Shown here: piece after piece, positions 1 to 8,404 of the stretch
How the letters are laid out: each line of letters opens with the position of its first letter
Numbering within the stretch: position 1 is the first letter of the stretch
Assembly (NCBI GenBank): GCA_010912705.1
Contig: POWB01000001.1
Span: 124,001 to 188,000 of the forward strand
From: Halochromatium sp.
GTDB lineage: Bacteria; Pseudomonadota; Gammaproteobacteria; Chromatiales; Chromatiaceae
DNA: 64,000 nucleotides
Reading direction: 5' to 3'
Notes under the pieces: model-generated
Seen by the model: the letters and a program-made list of their open reading frames with translations, nothing else
Database searches by the model: none
What the model was told of the DNA's origin: nothing
Translations under genes and position numbers: made by a program

Positions 1-2
1 CC

Positions 3-278
3 TTCTCGCCCGGCTTCTTCGCCATTGCCGACCTCGCCTTTGGCGGTGTCGGCAGAAATGAGCTGGTCACCCTGCTACCGCTTGGCATCTCCTGGCTGCT
101 CTGGACCTGGGCCGGCATCAACCTGCTGACCGGCATCGTCTTCGGCATCCCGCGCGATGATCTGCGCTACCGCGATCTCAAGCCGGCCGCTGCGGTCGCG
201 CAGAGCGTCGGCATGCTCGCGCTGGCGATCTTTGGAGTCTTTTTGGTAGAGCGTGCGCTGTCAACGACCCCGCCCTGA
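3..278 (+). CDS. C-terminal end of a membrane protein, candidate DabB-like subunit (partial)
   Basis: The frame is open from the window edge and ends at TGA 276-278, giving about 91 residues. It holds two hydrophobic stretches: one around LLPLGISWLLWTWAGINLL, and a second one ending in GVFLVERAL just before the stop. They are separated by a charged loop (PRDDLRYRDLK). It lies directly upstream of dabA in the same direction. In known DAB carbon-uptake systems a NuoL-like membrane subunit (DabB) is encoded next to dabA, so this is the natural candidate. The visible part is too short to confirm the family; any polytopic membrane protein would fit. Confidence 0.5.
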   Translation, partial: FSPGFFAIADLAFGGVGRNELVTLLPLGISWLLWTWAGINLLTGIVFGIPRDDLRYRDLKPAAAVAQSVGMLALAIFGVFLVERALSTTPP

Positions 279-289
279 AGGGCTATTCC

Positions 290-324
290 TCTCCCCGGTC
301 TAAAGGCCGGGGTTTCTCGCGGAG
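290..324 (+). repeat. 35-nt hairpin repeat carrying a Shine-Dalgarno, copy 1
   Basis: A GC-rich stem-loop (CCCCGGTC, loop, GGCCGGGG) is followed by TTTCTCGCGGAG, six bases and the ATG of dabA. An almost identical copy with the same spacing precedes the epimerase gene at 7020. The GGAG at its 3' edge serves as the ribosome-binding site. The stem resembles hairpins at the ends of IS200/IS605-type elements; that link is an inference. Confidence 0.75.
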
Positions 325-330
325 ACACTG

Positions 331-897
331 ATGACCATCGGCTCCAAATCTGCATCAGAGCAAGCGGCTAAGACTGAGTCAGCCCCGGAATCCGCACCTG
401 CATCGGCCTCGCCAAGCCTCGGCCAACGCCTCAAGATCCGTTCGATGGTGACCATGGCCGGCGAGGTTCTGCCGTTCTTCTGGCCGATGCGCAACTTCAT
501 CCATCACAACCCGCTGCATGGCCTTGAGCATCTGCCGTTCGAGCAGGCCGTGGCCGAGGCCAGCCGCCTGTTCCACGCCCGCGGCTGGCTGCGCCGCACT
601 GAGTACCAACGCCTGCTTGCCGAGGGCGATATCGACCTCGGCACCCTCGAAGCCTTGGTCAGCGACCAGGTCGATGCTTGGCTACGTGACAATGGTGCCG
701 AGCCCGAACGGGAGCCCAAGCAGCAGCCAAAGCAAGACCGAAACCAAGATCCGGTGCGCAACCCCACCTCCGAATACAGCACCCTACTCAAGCGCCTACT
801 GATAGCCATGCTGACCTCCCTCGACCAGCCAGCCCCCGGCGACCGCACACCCTGCGCCGAAGAAGTGTTGGCCTGCTTACGCAATCCGACGCCATGA
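331..897 (+). CDS. dabA: DabA (DUF2309) N-terminal part, split gene
   Basis: 188 residues. The family's N-terminal signature is visible around residues 50-72 (PFFWPMRNFIHHNPLHGLEH). DabA is the cytosolic, zinc-containing, carbonic-anhydrase-like subunit of the DAB inorganic-carbon pump, which hydrates CO2 to bicarbonate using membrane energy. The frame stops at 897, and the rest of the protein continues in another frame from ATG 894, overlapping by ATGA. Single-chain DabA proteins of about 800-1100 residues are usual; 188+911 fits one protein cut in two. It could be a genuine split with translational coupling, a frameshift mutation or a sequencing error. The start is supported by GCGGAG six bases upstream. 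Confidence 0.8.
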   Translation: MTIGSKSASEQAAKTESAPESAPASASPSLGQRLKIRSMVTMAGEVLPFFWPMRNFIHHNPLHGLEHLPFEQAVAEASRLFHARGWLRRTEYQRLLAEGDIDLGTLEALVSDQVDAWLRDNGAEPEREPKQQPKQDRNQDPVRNPTSEYSTLLKRLLIAMLTSLDQPAPGDRTPCAEEVLACLRNPTP

Positions 898-3629
898 CCG
901 CGGCCAGTGTTAGCGAGATGACAGCCGATGCCAAACCGTTCGCCGAGCAGCTAGGTTGCGAGCTGACGCTCTACGATGCCGTCGACCAGCTCTTCGGCAC
1001 CCGCATCGGCGAGACCCTCAACGAGCTGCTGATCAAGGGCCTGATGGACTTCTTCGATGAAGGCCAATCGATCTGGCGCATGCCCGGTCGCCGCCAAGGC
1101 CTGTTTCGCGGTTGGAGCCGGATCGCGCAGCGCAATCGACGCCTGAAGCTGCGCGGCATGGATGTCGGTGCCATCCTTGCCGAGACCGACCAGCCCGAGG
1201 TGATGATCGACCAGGTCATGCGCCGCCTCGGCATCCCCGAATCCTTGTGGATGGACAGCTTCACCGTCGAGCTGAGCAAGCTCCACGGCTGGGCCGGCTT
1301 CGTGCGCTGGCGCGCCCAAGCCCGCCATTACTACTGGCAAGAGCGCAACCCTGCGGACCTGGTCGACTTCCTCGCTATCCGGCTGGTGCTCGCGCTGGCC
1401 TTGCTCGAAGACGCGGGTCGCCGCCTGAAGCGCGAGCTCACCTGGCCGGCCTTGAAGGCCTTTGCCGAAACGCATCCGCGTGAATGCCTGCTGCGCCGCG
1501 AGCTCAATGCCGGCACCGTGCTGCCCGATTTTGCGCACCGGGTCGAGGTCGCCATCGAGCGTGGCGACCCGGCTCGTATCAATCCGCTCTATCTCGACTA
1601 CCAACGCGCCAAGCTCAAGCGCGAGGCCTGTACCCGCGCGCGTCGTATCCAGGCCATGGCCGAGCGTGCCGGCATCCCTCGCGAGCAATTACTCGCTTAT
1701 CCGGACGATGCCCTGCTACAGCTGATCGACGGCATCTACGCCTTCAAGGCCGACGAGGGCATGACCTGGACGCGCGCACTCGAGCAGACCTATATCGATC
1801 GGCTGCTCGCCGCAATCGGCCCGCGGATTGGATCGAGCGCGCATCAAAACGCAAGCTCAAGCGCAGGCGATGGCGTCCAGGCACTGTTCTGCATCGACGT
1901 GCGCAGCGAGCGCCTGCGCCGCCAGCTCGAGGCGCTCGGTGACTACGAAACCTTTGGCATCGCCGGCTTTTTCGGCATCCCGCTCAGCTTCATCGAGTTC
2001 GGCAAAGGCCACGAGACCGCGCTCTGCCCCGCCGTGGTGCAGCCACACAATGTCGTCGTCGAGATGCCGCATACGCACGCTGAAGTCTCGCACTCGCTCT
2101 ATGAGCTGGCACACGAGGTCGTGCATGACCTCAAAAATACAGTGCTCGCGCCCTATGTCACGGTCGAGGCGGTCGGACTCCTATTCGGCTTCGATATGGT
2201 CGGCAAGACCTTCGCTCCACGCGCTTACAACACCTGGCGTCAACGCCTGGAGAGCCAGAAACCGCCGCTGCGCCTGCTGATCGACAAGATCGGCGAAGAC
2301 GAGGCGCATGAGCTGATCAGCCATCTGCAGGACGAGATGATCATCCGTGCTGCGGAGCGACACTTTGGCATCAAGCGCGAGGCACTCACGAGCCCCATGA
2401 TCCGCGAGCTGCGCGAGGTCGCACTTGGGCAGCGCCAGGGCAGCACCGCATTTGCCGATCGGTTCGATGTCGAGCCAGCAAGCGAGGCCGTCTTCATCCG
2501 CTCGCTGCAGGCCGAGTATCGGGTCAATCCAGACCAAGCGCGTATCCAGCTCGAACATCTTGCCAAGATCGGCTTCCGACACCAGCGCCAGGCGCAGCTG
2601 GTCGGCACCGCCTTGCGCTCGATCGGCCTCACCGATGGCTTTGGCCGCAGCGTCCTGGTCGTGGGCCATGGCAGCACCTCGGAGAATAACCCTTACGAGT
2701 CGGCACTGGACTGCGGCGCCTGCGGCGGCGACCAAGGTTTGATCAACGCCCGCATCTTCGCCGCGATGGCCAATCGGCGCGAGGTGCGTGAGCTGCTTGC
2801 CAAAGACGGCATCCTGATCCCTGATGAGACCTGGTTTGTACCGCTGCTGCACGACACCACGACCGATGAGATCTTGCCTGCCGATCTGGATCAGCTGCCG
2901 CCTGCCGTTCTCACGCGCATGACGCGCATTCAAGAGGATCTCACCGCGGCCGGTCGGCTCTGTGCGCTTGAGCGTTGCCGGGAGCTGGATGAGCGCAACG
3001 TCGACACGCCAGAGACCGCGGCCCGGCGCGTTAAGCGCCATGCCCTAGACTGGACCCAGGTTCGCCCCGAATGGGGTCTGTCGAAGAATGCCAGCTTCAT
3101 CATTGGTGGCCGCGCCCTGACGCGCGAGCTCGACCTAGACGGTCGCAGCTTCCTGCACTCGTATGATTACCGGCTCGATCCCAATGGTCACCTGCTCGAG
3201 AGCATCCTCTCTGGCCCGCTGATCGTCGCACAATGGATCAACTTAGAGCATTATTTCTCGGTCGTCGACAACGAAGGCTTTGGCAGCGGTAGCAAGGTGT
3301 TTCATAACATTACAGGCCGCTTCGGCGTGATGAGCGGTAACCTCAGCGATCTGCGTACCGGCCTGCCTGCCCAGACTGTGCTCAAGGGCGATCGGGCCTA
3401 TCACAAGCCGATGCGCCTCATTACCCTCATCGAGGCCCCGCTGACGCTGGTGCAAAGCCTGCTGAATCGGCTCTACAAGCCACGTGAGCTGGTCCAGAAC
3501 GGCTGGATTAGGCTCCTGGTGCTAGACCCTGAAAGCGGTCTCATGCATGGCTTCGCGGCGGGCGGCTGGTCGCAGATTGAGCCAGTTTCGAGCCTAACCG
3601 GCCAGGCGACGGCCTGCGCTCATCCATGA
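894..3629 (+). CDS. dabA: DabA (DUF2309) main part, zinc site
   Basis: 911 residues. All four expected zinc-site residues are visible: Cys333 and Asp335 in CIDVRSE, His592 in VVGHGS, and Cys607 in DCGACGG, matching the beta-carbonic-anhydrase-like site described for DabA. It begins at ATG 894, overlapping the stop of the N-terminal half, and resumes the family sequence at LYDAVDQLFGTR. Its stop overlaps the ATG of the PII-like gene (3626-3629), so the three frames look translationally coupled. Function by family: energy-coupled CO2 hydration and bicarbonate accumulation with DabB, which suits an autotroph. With the zinc ligands intact, the split looks recent or tolerated. Confidence 0.88.
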   Translation: MTAASVSEMTADAKPFAEQLGCELTLYDAVDQLFGTRIGETLNELLIKGLMDFFDEGQSIWRMPGRRQGLFRGWSRIAQRNRRLKLRGMDVGAILAETDQPEVMIDQVMRRLGIPESLWMDSFTVELSKLHGWAGFVRWRAQARHYYWQERNPADLVDFLAIRLVLALALLEDAGRRLKRELTWPALKAFAETHPRECLLRRELNAGTVLPDFAHRVEVAIERGDPARINPLYLDYQRAKLKREACTRARRIQAMAERAGIPREQLLAYPDDALLQLIDGIYAFKADEGMTWTRALEQTYIDRLLAAIGPRIGSSAHQNASSSAGDGVQALFCIDVRSERLRRQLEALGDYETFGIAGFFGIPLSFIEFGKGHETALCPAVVQPHNVVVEMPHTHAEVSHSLYELAHEVVHDLKNTVLAPYVTVEAVGLLFGFDMVGKTFAPRAYNTWRQRLESQKPPLRLLIDKIGEDEAHELISHLQDEMIIRAAERHFGIKREALTSPMIRELREVALGQRQGSTAFADRFDVEPASEAVFIRSLQAEYRVNPDQARIQLEHLAKIGFRHQRQAQLVGTALRSIGLTDGFGRSVLVVGHGSTSENNPYESALDCGACGGDQGLINARIFAAMANRREVRELLAKDGILIPDETWFVPLLHDTTTDEILPADLDQLPPAVLTRMTRIQEDLTAAGRLCALERCRELDERNVDTPETAARRVKRHALDWTQVRPEWGLSKNASFIIGGRALTRELDLDGRSFLHSYDYRLDPNGHLLESILSGPLIVAQWINLEHYFSVVDNEGFGSGSKVFHNITGRFGVMSGNLSDLRTGLPAQTVLKGDRAYHKPMRLITLIEAPLTLVQSLLNRLYKPRELVQNGWIRLLVLDPESGLMHGFAAGGWSQIEPVSSLTGQATACAHP

Positions 3630-3994
3630 TCAATGTCCAGAGGCAACAGGCCATGAAAGCGCTTAAACACAGCCAAATGAAAAAGCTGGAGATTATCGTC
3701 CAGGGAGAACACCAAGAGTTCGTGGTCGATCTGCTCGATCGTGCCGGCGTCAGCGGTTGGACCCTGGTGCATAACCTGTCGGGCAAAGGCTCGCATGGAA
3801 GTCATGAGGGCCACCTGATGTTCAATGCCGACGATGTGCTGGTGATGATCATCACCGCGGTTCCAGAGGATCTCGCGGGGCCGATCCTTGAAGGACTCAC
3901 GCCCTTCTTCAACAAGCACATGGGGGTGGTCTTCACCAGTGACATCTCGGTGACCCGGCTGGGCAAGTTCCAGCAGCCGGCGCCTGGTCAGTAA
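3626..3994 (+). CDS. PII-like protein of the DabA operon
   Basis: 122 residues with a PII-type ferredoxin-like fold pattern: MKKLEIIVQGEHQEFVVDLL at the start, a T-loop-like stretch near residues 46-66 (LVHNLSGKGSHGSHEGH), and a closing strand SDISVTRLGKF. PII-like proteins next to carbon-uptake genes (for example CPII of Thiomonas) bind bicarbonate or nucleotides and are thought to signal carbon status; that role is inferred here. The first ATG overlaps the dabA stop (ATGA). Internal starts at 3653 (MKAL) or 3677 (MKKLEI) would give a length closer to typical PII proteins and are realistic alternatives. Confidence 0.75.
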   Translation: MINVQRQQAMKALKHSQMKKLEIIVQGEHQEFVVDLLDRAGVSGWTLVHNLSGKGSHGSHEGHLMFNADDVLVMIITAVPEDLAGPILEGLTPFFNKHMGVVFTSDISVTRLGKFQQPAPGQ

Positions 3995-4228
3995 CTGGGC
4001 CCTGCCGATGTTCAGCCCCATGCCGCCCATTCATCTCGCCCAAGCAGTAGGCAGCGAGTCGACTCTTCTGCCGATCAGTGGGCTGGGGCTCGGTTCACAG
4101 CCGTGGTCCTCATCTGATGGCTGAATTGCTATTTTTCATTTCTCAGAAAATTAGCATTCACTAATGTAGCCCCATGACCAAGCAAGAACGCGCCGCACGG
4201 GCGACGTTCCGATCATGAGGCAAGCAAC

Positions 4229-5326
4229 ATGAGCGCAAGCAATCCCCGAGCGACGACGGCGGATCTTACCCCAAAGCAAACGAGCGACACTCAGCAGACC
4301 ACCCCCCAACGGGCTCGCCGGCGACCTTGGGGCAAGCTGTTGCTCTCAGCACTGGCAGTCTACCTCGTTGTCCTGATTGCGCTGGTGATCTACTGGTGCC
4401 GACAGCCGGCCACCTTCAACGTTGAACAGCTCACGCAACAAGAAACCGTTGCCCTTGGCGGTCAGCCGGTGCCCGGCACTCACTTCGTTGCCGCCACCAT
4501 TGGTGTCGCCGATACCCTGCTGACCAAGCCCGGTGGATTGACCCACAACGATCGATTCCCACCCGGCGTGCTGCTGGACAACTGCCCGAGTTGGGAATGT
4601 GGCGTCATCATGGCGCTGCGTGACGCCCTACGAGCGCTGCGAGATGATTTCAGCCGGACCAAATCGCAGTCGGCCGAGAATCTGGATCTCAAACGCGCTG
4701 ACCTGCAGTTCTCGATGGACCCGAAATTTTGGATCATGCCGGCCGCTGAGGACGAATATCGCAAAGGCATCGACGCCCTAGAGCGCTATTTCCAAGCCTT
4801 GAGCACCGGCAATCTCACCTTCGGCCGCTTCTCAGTCCGTGCTGACAACCTCTCTGAATATCTGGCACTGGTGGAGAAACGGCTGGGTAATTTCGGGCTA
4901 CGCCTGAGCTCGAGCAGCGCCGACCCGCGTCTGAGCGCCGCTTTCTACCCAGCGGACACAGCAGCCAAGATTGAGCAGTTGCCGATGATCGAGGGCGCAG
5001 ACAGCCAACCTTCAGCACAACGCACGGCGCCGAATCGAGTGGATGACGTGTTCTATTGCGCTCGCGGCTATAGCTGGGCCCTGCTGCACTTCGTTGAGGC
5101 GCTACAGATCGACTTCGCACCGGTGATCGCAGACAAGCAGGCGCAGCCGGCATTGGAGCAGATCGAGCGCGATCTGCAGGGCGCGATTAAGGGTATGCGC
5201 AGCCCGATCGTGCTCAACGGCAACGGTTTTGGTCTACTCGCCAACCATTCGCTCGTGCTGGCCTCCTATATCGCCCGGATCAACGCCGCTGTGATCGATC
5301 TGCGTATCCTGCTGCAACAGGGCTAA
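4229..5326 (+). CDS. DUF2333 family membrane-anchored protein
   Basis: 365 residues. A polar N-terminus of about 30 residues is followed by one membrane segment (LLLSALAVYLVVLIALVIYW, about residues 36-56) and a large soluble domain, presumably periplasmic, starting with RQPATFNV. The pattern matches the conserved, uncharacterised DUF2333 family of gammaproteobacteria. GAGG lies 11 bases before the start. It stands alone downstream of the dab genes, separated by an AT-rich stretch (4120-4170) that may hold its promoter. The biochemical function is unknown. Confidence 0.75.
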   Translation: MSASNPRATTADLTPKQTSDTQQTTPQRARRRPWGKLLLSALAVYLVVLIALVIYWCRQPATFNVEQLTQQETVALGGQPVPGTHFVAATIGVADTLLTKPGGLTHNDRFPPGVLLDNCPSWECGVIMALRDALRALRDDFSRTKSQSAENLDLKRADLQFSMDPKFWIMPAAEDEYRKGIDALERYFQALSTGNLTFGRFSVRADNLSEYLALVEKRLGNFGLRLSSSSADPRLSAAFYPADTAAKIEQLPMIEGADSQPSAQRTAPNRVDDVFYCARGYSWALLHFVEALQIDFAPVIADKQAQPALEQIERDLQGAIKGMRSPIVLNGNGFGLLANHSLVLASYIARINAAVIDLRILLQQG

Positions 5327-5409
5327 AGGGTACGCATCGTCGGGCGAGCGGTTTCCGCTAGAATGGCGCGCGGCGTACGCCTTTCCAACCTGCAGCAGGA
5401 TCCTTGTTC

Positions 5410-5850
5410 ATGACCCTAACCATCTTGCCTCAACGCCTCGGTCGCTTTGGACTCGCTGGTGCGCTTTCCGCGCTGCTCCTGAGCAGCTGCGCCGAAGATC
5501 CAATGGGGCCCGAGAATCGGTTCGCGCTCATCGCCTTCGGCCAGTGCAGCTACGATCAGGCCCTGATGCTTGCCGATCAAGCGATCGCCAAGGGCAACGC
5601 CGACAATATCGAGCGGGGACTGATGCTCAAGGCAGCCATCCTGCGCGATCGTGGCGACCTTCAGGCTGCGGAGGCACTTTATCCCGAGATCGATGCGGCC
5701 TGGCAAGCGGCAAAAGAGAAACCACTGTCAGAGAGCCGGCGCCTGCGCGATATCCAGATGTTCATCGATATCGCCCACGCCGAGCGACACGCAAAAGGCC
5801 TTGATCCTTCTTGTCAGGGAAGGCCTAAACCAGAGTTTGGGGGCCAATGA
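5410..5850 (+). CDS. Predicted lipoprotein with TPR-like helical repeats
   Basis: 146 residues from ATG 5410 (a TTG two codons earlier is less likely). A lipoprotein signal is clear: a hydrophobic stretch ending in the lipobox LLSSC at about residue 28. The mature part is alpha-helical, with ALMLADQAIAKGNADNIERG and LKAAILRDRGDLQAAEALYP suggesting a TPR-like pair, so it may be a small envelope adaptor. No specific family is recognised. It lies 83 bases after the DUF2333 gene, possibly with its own promoter. Confidence 0.7.
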   Translation: MTLTILPQRLGRFGLAGALSALLLSSCAEDPMGPENRFALIAFGQCSYDQALMLADQAIAKGNADNIERGLMLKAAILRDRGDLQAAEALYPEIDAAWQAAKEKPLSESRRLRDIQMFIDIAHAERHAKGLDPSCQGRPKPEFGGQ

Positions 5851-6115
5851 GCAAACGGCTTCAGCCAATCGCTGAAATTGTCCCACGACAGAAGATTTTC
5901 CTTTCAACCGCCCAATGACCCGTGTATGCTGCCGCCATCGATCATCGCGTTGTGCAAGCCGATGGAGTCCGGGCTGCGCAACCCCGCCTCACGCTTACCT
6001 CGCTTTATCGACCCAACGGATGACCCGCTCATCCACCGCTACGGCCGCTTGATTTGCACACTGGTCTGCGGCGGTTCACTTTTCTACGGTGTGTATTTCC
6101 AGAGAGACGAGACTG

Positions 6116-6421
6116 ATGAATATCTACGTTGGCAACTTGGCCTACAGCGTGACCCAGGATGAGCTCCGTGAAGCCTTTGGCGCTTACGGCGAAGTCGAAA
6201 GTGCAAACCTGATCATGGATAAGTTCACGGGCGAATCGAAGGGCTTCGGCTTCGTCGAGATGCCTAATAACAGCGAAGCAGACGCCGCCATCAAGGCACT
6301 CAATGAGCAGCCGATGAAGGGCCGTCCGATTCGCGTCAACCAGGCCAAGCCCCGCGCCGAGCGTGGTGGTCGTCCTGGCGGCGGCGGCGGTGGTGGTGCA
6401 GGCGGCGGTCGTCGCTGGTAA
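6116..6421 (+). CDS. RNA-binding protein with one RRM domain
   Basis: 101 residues: one RNA-recognition motif (residues 1-78) with RNP2 as IYVGNL and RNP1 as KGFGFVEM, then a basic Gly-rich tail. This is the bacterial cold-inducible RRM class known in cyanobacteria and many proteobacteria; such proteins act as RNA chaperones. The start is set by MNIYVGNL, the canonical N-terminus. The preceding 265 bases (5851-6115) hold no convincing gene and may include a long 5' leader, which is common for cold-inducible genes. A strong hairpin follows at 6476. Confidence 0.9.
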   Translation: MNIYVGNLAYSVTQDELREAFGAYGEVESANLIMDKFTGESKGFGFVEMPNNSEADAAIKALNEQPMKGRPIRVNQAKPRAERGGRPGGGGGGGAGGGRRW

Positions 6422-6475
6422 GCACTGATCCCAGGGCCTGTTACCTCACTTGAGGAGACAGGTTTCTGAAGCTAT

Positions 6476-6512
6476 AGACGGCCGGAGCGAGATCATCTCG
6501 CTCCGGCCGTCT
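6476..6512 (+). terminator. Perfect 17-bp hairpin after the RRM gene
   Basis: A fully complementary stem of about 17 bp (AGACGGCCGGAGCGAGA and its complement) closes on a three-base loop, TCA, about 55 bases after the RRM stop. Only two or three T residues follow, so it could act as a weak intrinsic terminator or as an mRNA-stabilising structure. The near-symmetry means it could serve either strand. Confidence 0.6.
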
Positions 6513-6619
6513 TGCGTGATAAGGTGAGACAGCGAATCGGCAACGCGAAATACCCATGGCTGATGTAGCATTCAGGTCTATCCAGCCACTCGCCTGCCCG
6601 AGAGAAGACAGAGAAGACC

Positions 6620-6823
6620 ATGTTAGACAAGAAGCTCCTCGACATCCTCGTCTGCCCAGTCACCAAAGGTCCACTCATCTACGATAAGGACAACGCCGAA
6701 TTGATCGCCGTCGCTGCACGGCTCGCTTACCCGATCCGCGATGGTATCCCGGTGATGCTCGAAGACGAGGCAAGAGCCCTGAGCGAGGATGAGGCCGAGG
6801 CTTGGCGCAAAAAGCAGGCCTAG
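6620..6823 (+). CDS. Trm112/UPF0434 (YcaR-like) small protein
   Basis: 67 residues. [17 protein letters not shown] and [17 protein letters not shown] are the diagnostic blocks of the UPF0434/Trm112 family. The usual four-cysteine zinc site is reduced to one cysteine, as in E. coli YcaR. In other gammaproteobacteria it sits between lpxK and kdsB; here it stands alone. The purine-rich GAGAAGACC before the ATG is an acceptable ribosome-binding site. Confidence 0.85.
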   Translation: MLDKKLLDILVCPVTKGPLIYDKDNAELIAVAARLAYPIRDGIPVMLEDEARALSEDEAEAWRKKQA

Positions 6824-6849
6824 GTCTGAGAGGCGACTCATCCTGCTGC

Positions 6850-7013
6850 TAGATCCTGCTGCTAGGGGAGCAAGCCGTAAGGCCCCGTCACGAGACCCTT
6901 TACAGGGCAGAGCCTCAGGGTCCAGCCGGTGGAAAACCGGCACCTTGTTCTGGTGGCTGCGAGGCCGTAGCCGTCATTTCTCCCCGGCCTGAAGACCGGG
7001 GTTTCTCGCGGAG
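6850..7013 (+). repeat. Non-coding stretch ending in hairpin/SD repeat copy 2
   Basis: Positions 6979-7013 repeat the 290-324 element with only a few changes (stem CCCCGGCC/GACCGGGG, then TTTCTCGCGGAG) and again end six bases before an ATG. The preceding 130 bases contain further small hairpins (for example GCCGGTGGAAAACCGGC near 6919) and no convincing gene. The arrangement recalls the structured right end of IS200/IS605-type elements, where an omega-RNA-like region ends in a GC hairpin. No tnpA or tnpB remains, so this is a tentative reading. Confidence 0.5.
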
Positions 7014-7019
7014 GAACTG

Positions 7020-8027
7020 ATGAAGGTACTGGTCACGGGGAGCGCCGGTTTCATCGGCTCGGCGCTCACGCTGCGGTTACTCGAGCGCGGCGATGAGGTC
7101 GTCGGGGTCGATAACCTGAACGATTACTATGATGTGGCGCTCAAGCAGGCGCGCCTCGCACGGACTCAAGGTCAACCCGGTTTTACCGATCTGCGCCTTG
7201 ATCTCGAGGACCGCGAGGGCATCGCGCGAGCCTTCGCCGAGCACCGGCCTGAGCGGGTAGTGAACCTCGCCGCGCAGGCCGGCGTACGCTACTCGATCGA
7301 AAATCCACTCGCCTACGTCGACACCAACCTGGTTGGCTTCGCTCACATCCTCGAGGGCTGCCGGCACAATGGTGTCGAGCATCTGGTCTATGCCTCGAGC
7401 AGCTCGGTCTATGGCGCCAATACCAGTATGCCGTTCTCGGTACACGACAACGTCGATCACCCGCTGAGCCTCTACGCCGCCAGCAAGAAGGCCAATGAGC
7501 TGATGGCGCATACCTACAGCCATCTCTATCGGCTGCCAACCACCGGCCTGCGCTTCTTCACCGTCTATGGCCCTTGGGGCCGGCCGGATATGGCGTTATT
7601 CAAGTTCACCAGGGCGATCCTCGCCGGTGAGCCGATCGAGGTCTTCAACTACGGCAAGCACCGACGCGATTTCACCTATGTCGACGATATCGTCGAAGGT
7701 GTGATCCGTGTCCTTGATCGCGTACCGGAGCCGAATCCAAGCTGGAGCGGCGCTGAGCCCGATTCGGCCAGCAGCAGCGCACCCTACCGGCTCTACAACA
7801 TCGGCAACAACAGCCCAGTGGAGCTGATGCACTACATTGAAACGCTCGAGCAGTGTCTTGGCAAAACCGCTGATAAGCAGCTGCTACCCCTGCAGCCGGG
7901 CGATGTGCCGGATACCTATGCCGAAGTCACTGACTTGGTCGAAGATCTCGGCTATCGACCCGCCACCAGCGTTGAAACCGGCGTTGCGCGCTTTGTCGAC
8001 TGGTATCGGGCGTATTACCAGCTCTAA
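7020..8027 (+). CDS. NAD-dependent UDP-glucuronate 4-epimerase-like enzyme
   Basis: 335 residues, an extended short-chain dehydrogenase. The NAD site GSAGFIGS is at residues 7-14, the signature VDNLNDYYD at about 31-39, and the catalytic triad comprises ASSSSVYG and YAASK (about residue 157). [14 protein letters not shown] is typical of UDP-glucuronate 4-epimerases of the CapI/LspL type, which make UDP-galacturonate for surface polysaccharides. No other polysaccharide genes are adjacent, so the pathway is not shown by context. The start is immediately preceded by the hairpin repeat's GGAG. Confidence 0.85.
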   Translation: MKVLVTGSAGFIGSALTLRLLERGDEVVGVDNLNDYYDVALKQARLARTQGQPGFTDLRLDLEDREGIARAFAEHRPERVVNLAAQAGVRYSIENPLAYVDTNLVGFAHILEGCRHNGVEHLVYASSSSVYGANTSMPFSVHDNVDHPLSLYAASKKANELMAHTYSHLYRLPTTGLRFFTVYGPWGRPDMALFKFTRAILAGEPIEVFNYGKHRRDFTYVDDIVEGVIRVLDRVPEPNPSWSGAEPDSASSSAPYRLYNIGNNSPVELMHYIETLEQCLGKTADKQLLPLQPGDVPDTYAEVTDLVEDLGYRPATSVETGVARFVDWYRAYYQL

Positions 8028-8128
8028 CGTTTATGGCGCGTTGCGCCGCCTGACAATGACCTAATCGCCGCACCCCTAGGCCTCACAACGATCTCAGCTC
8101 GGACGCTGTGGTCAAAGCCTGTCGGGCT

Positions 8129-8382
8129 GGGTGCGGCCTCCGCATAATGTCAATCAGATGGTGCCATGTCGCGTAGATGACACAAGAAAAAGATATCTCG
8201 CGCAGAGACGCAAAGGCGCAGAGAAGAAGAGAAGAAGAGAAGAAGAGAAGAAGAGAAGAAGAGAAGAGAAGCGCACTGGGAACATCGAGCAGGTTCTTTC
8301 TTCCTTTGCGCCTCTGCGTCTCTGCGCGAGCCTCTTCTTGCCACGTCACAGCATCACGCGACATCATGTCGAGGCCGCACCC
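8129..8382. mobile_element. Palindromic MITE-like element with purine-rich loop
   Basis: Outer arms GGGTGCGGCCTC (8129-8140) and GAGGCCGCACCC (8371-8382) are perfect inverted repeats. Inner arms CTCGCGCAGAGACGCA (from 8197) and TGCGTCTCTGCGCGAG (to 8330) continue the fold with one mismatch over about 26 bp, and ATGTCGCGT-like blocks lie between. The loop is a run of GAAGA/GAAGAA repeats (8221-8270). Weaker similarity of the arms extends to roughly 8111 and 8401, right up to the rdgC stop. The CGCAGAGACGCAAAGGCGCAGA core belongs to a widespread type of dispersed bacterial palindrome. Open frames across it are by-products of the repeat. Confidence 0.75.
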
Positions 8383-8404
8383 GTCGGGCTGGCCGTGACA
8401 ACCC

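Noticed and set aside
5878-6162. 94-codon frame before the RRM gene
   Set aside because: It runs into the RRM gene in another frame, lacks a family pattern and has no clear ribosome-binding site; the stretch is better read as leader.
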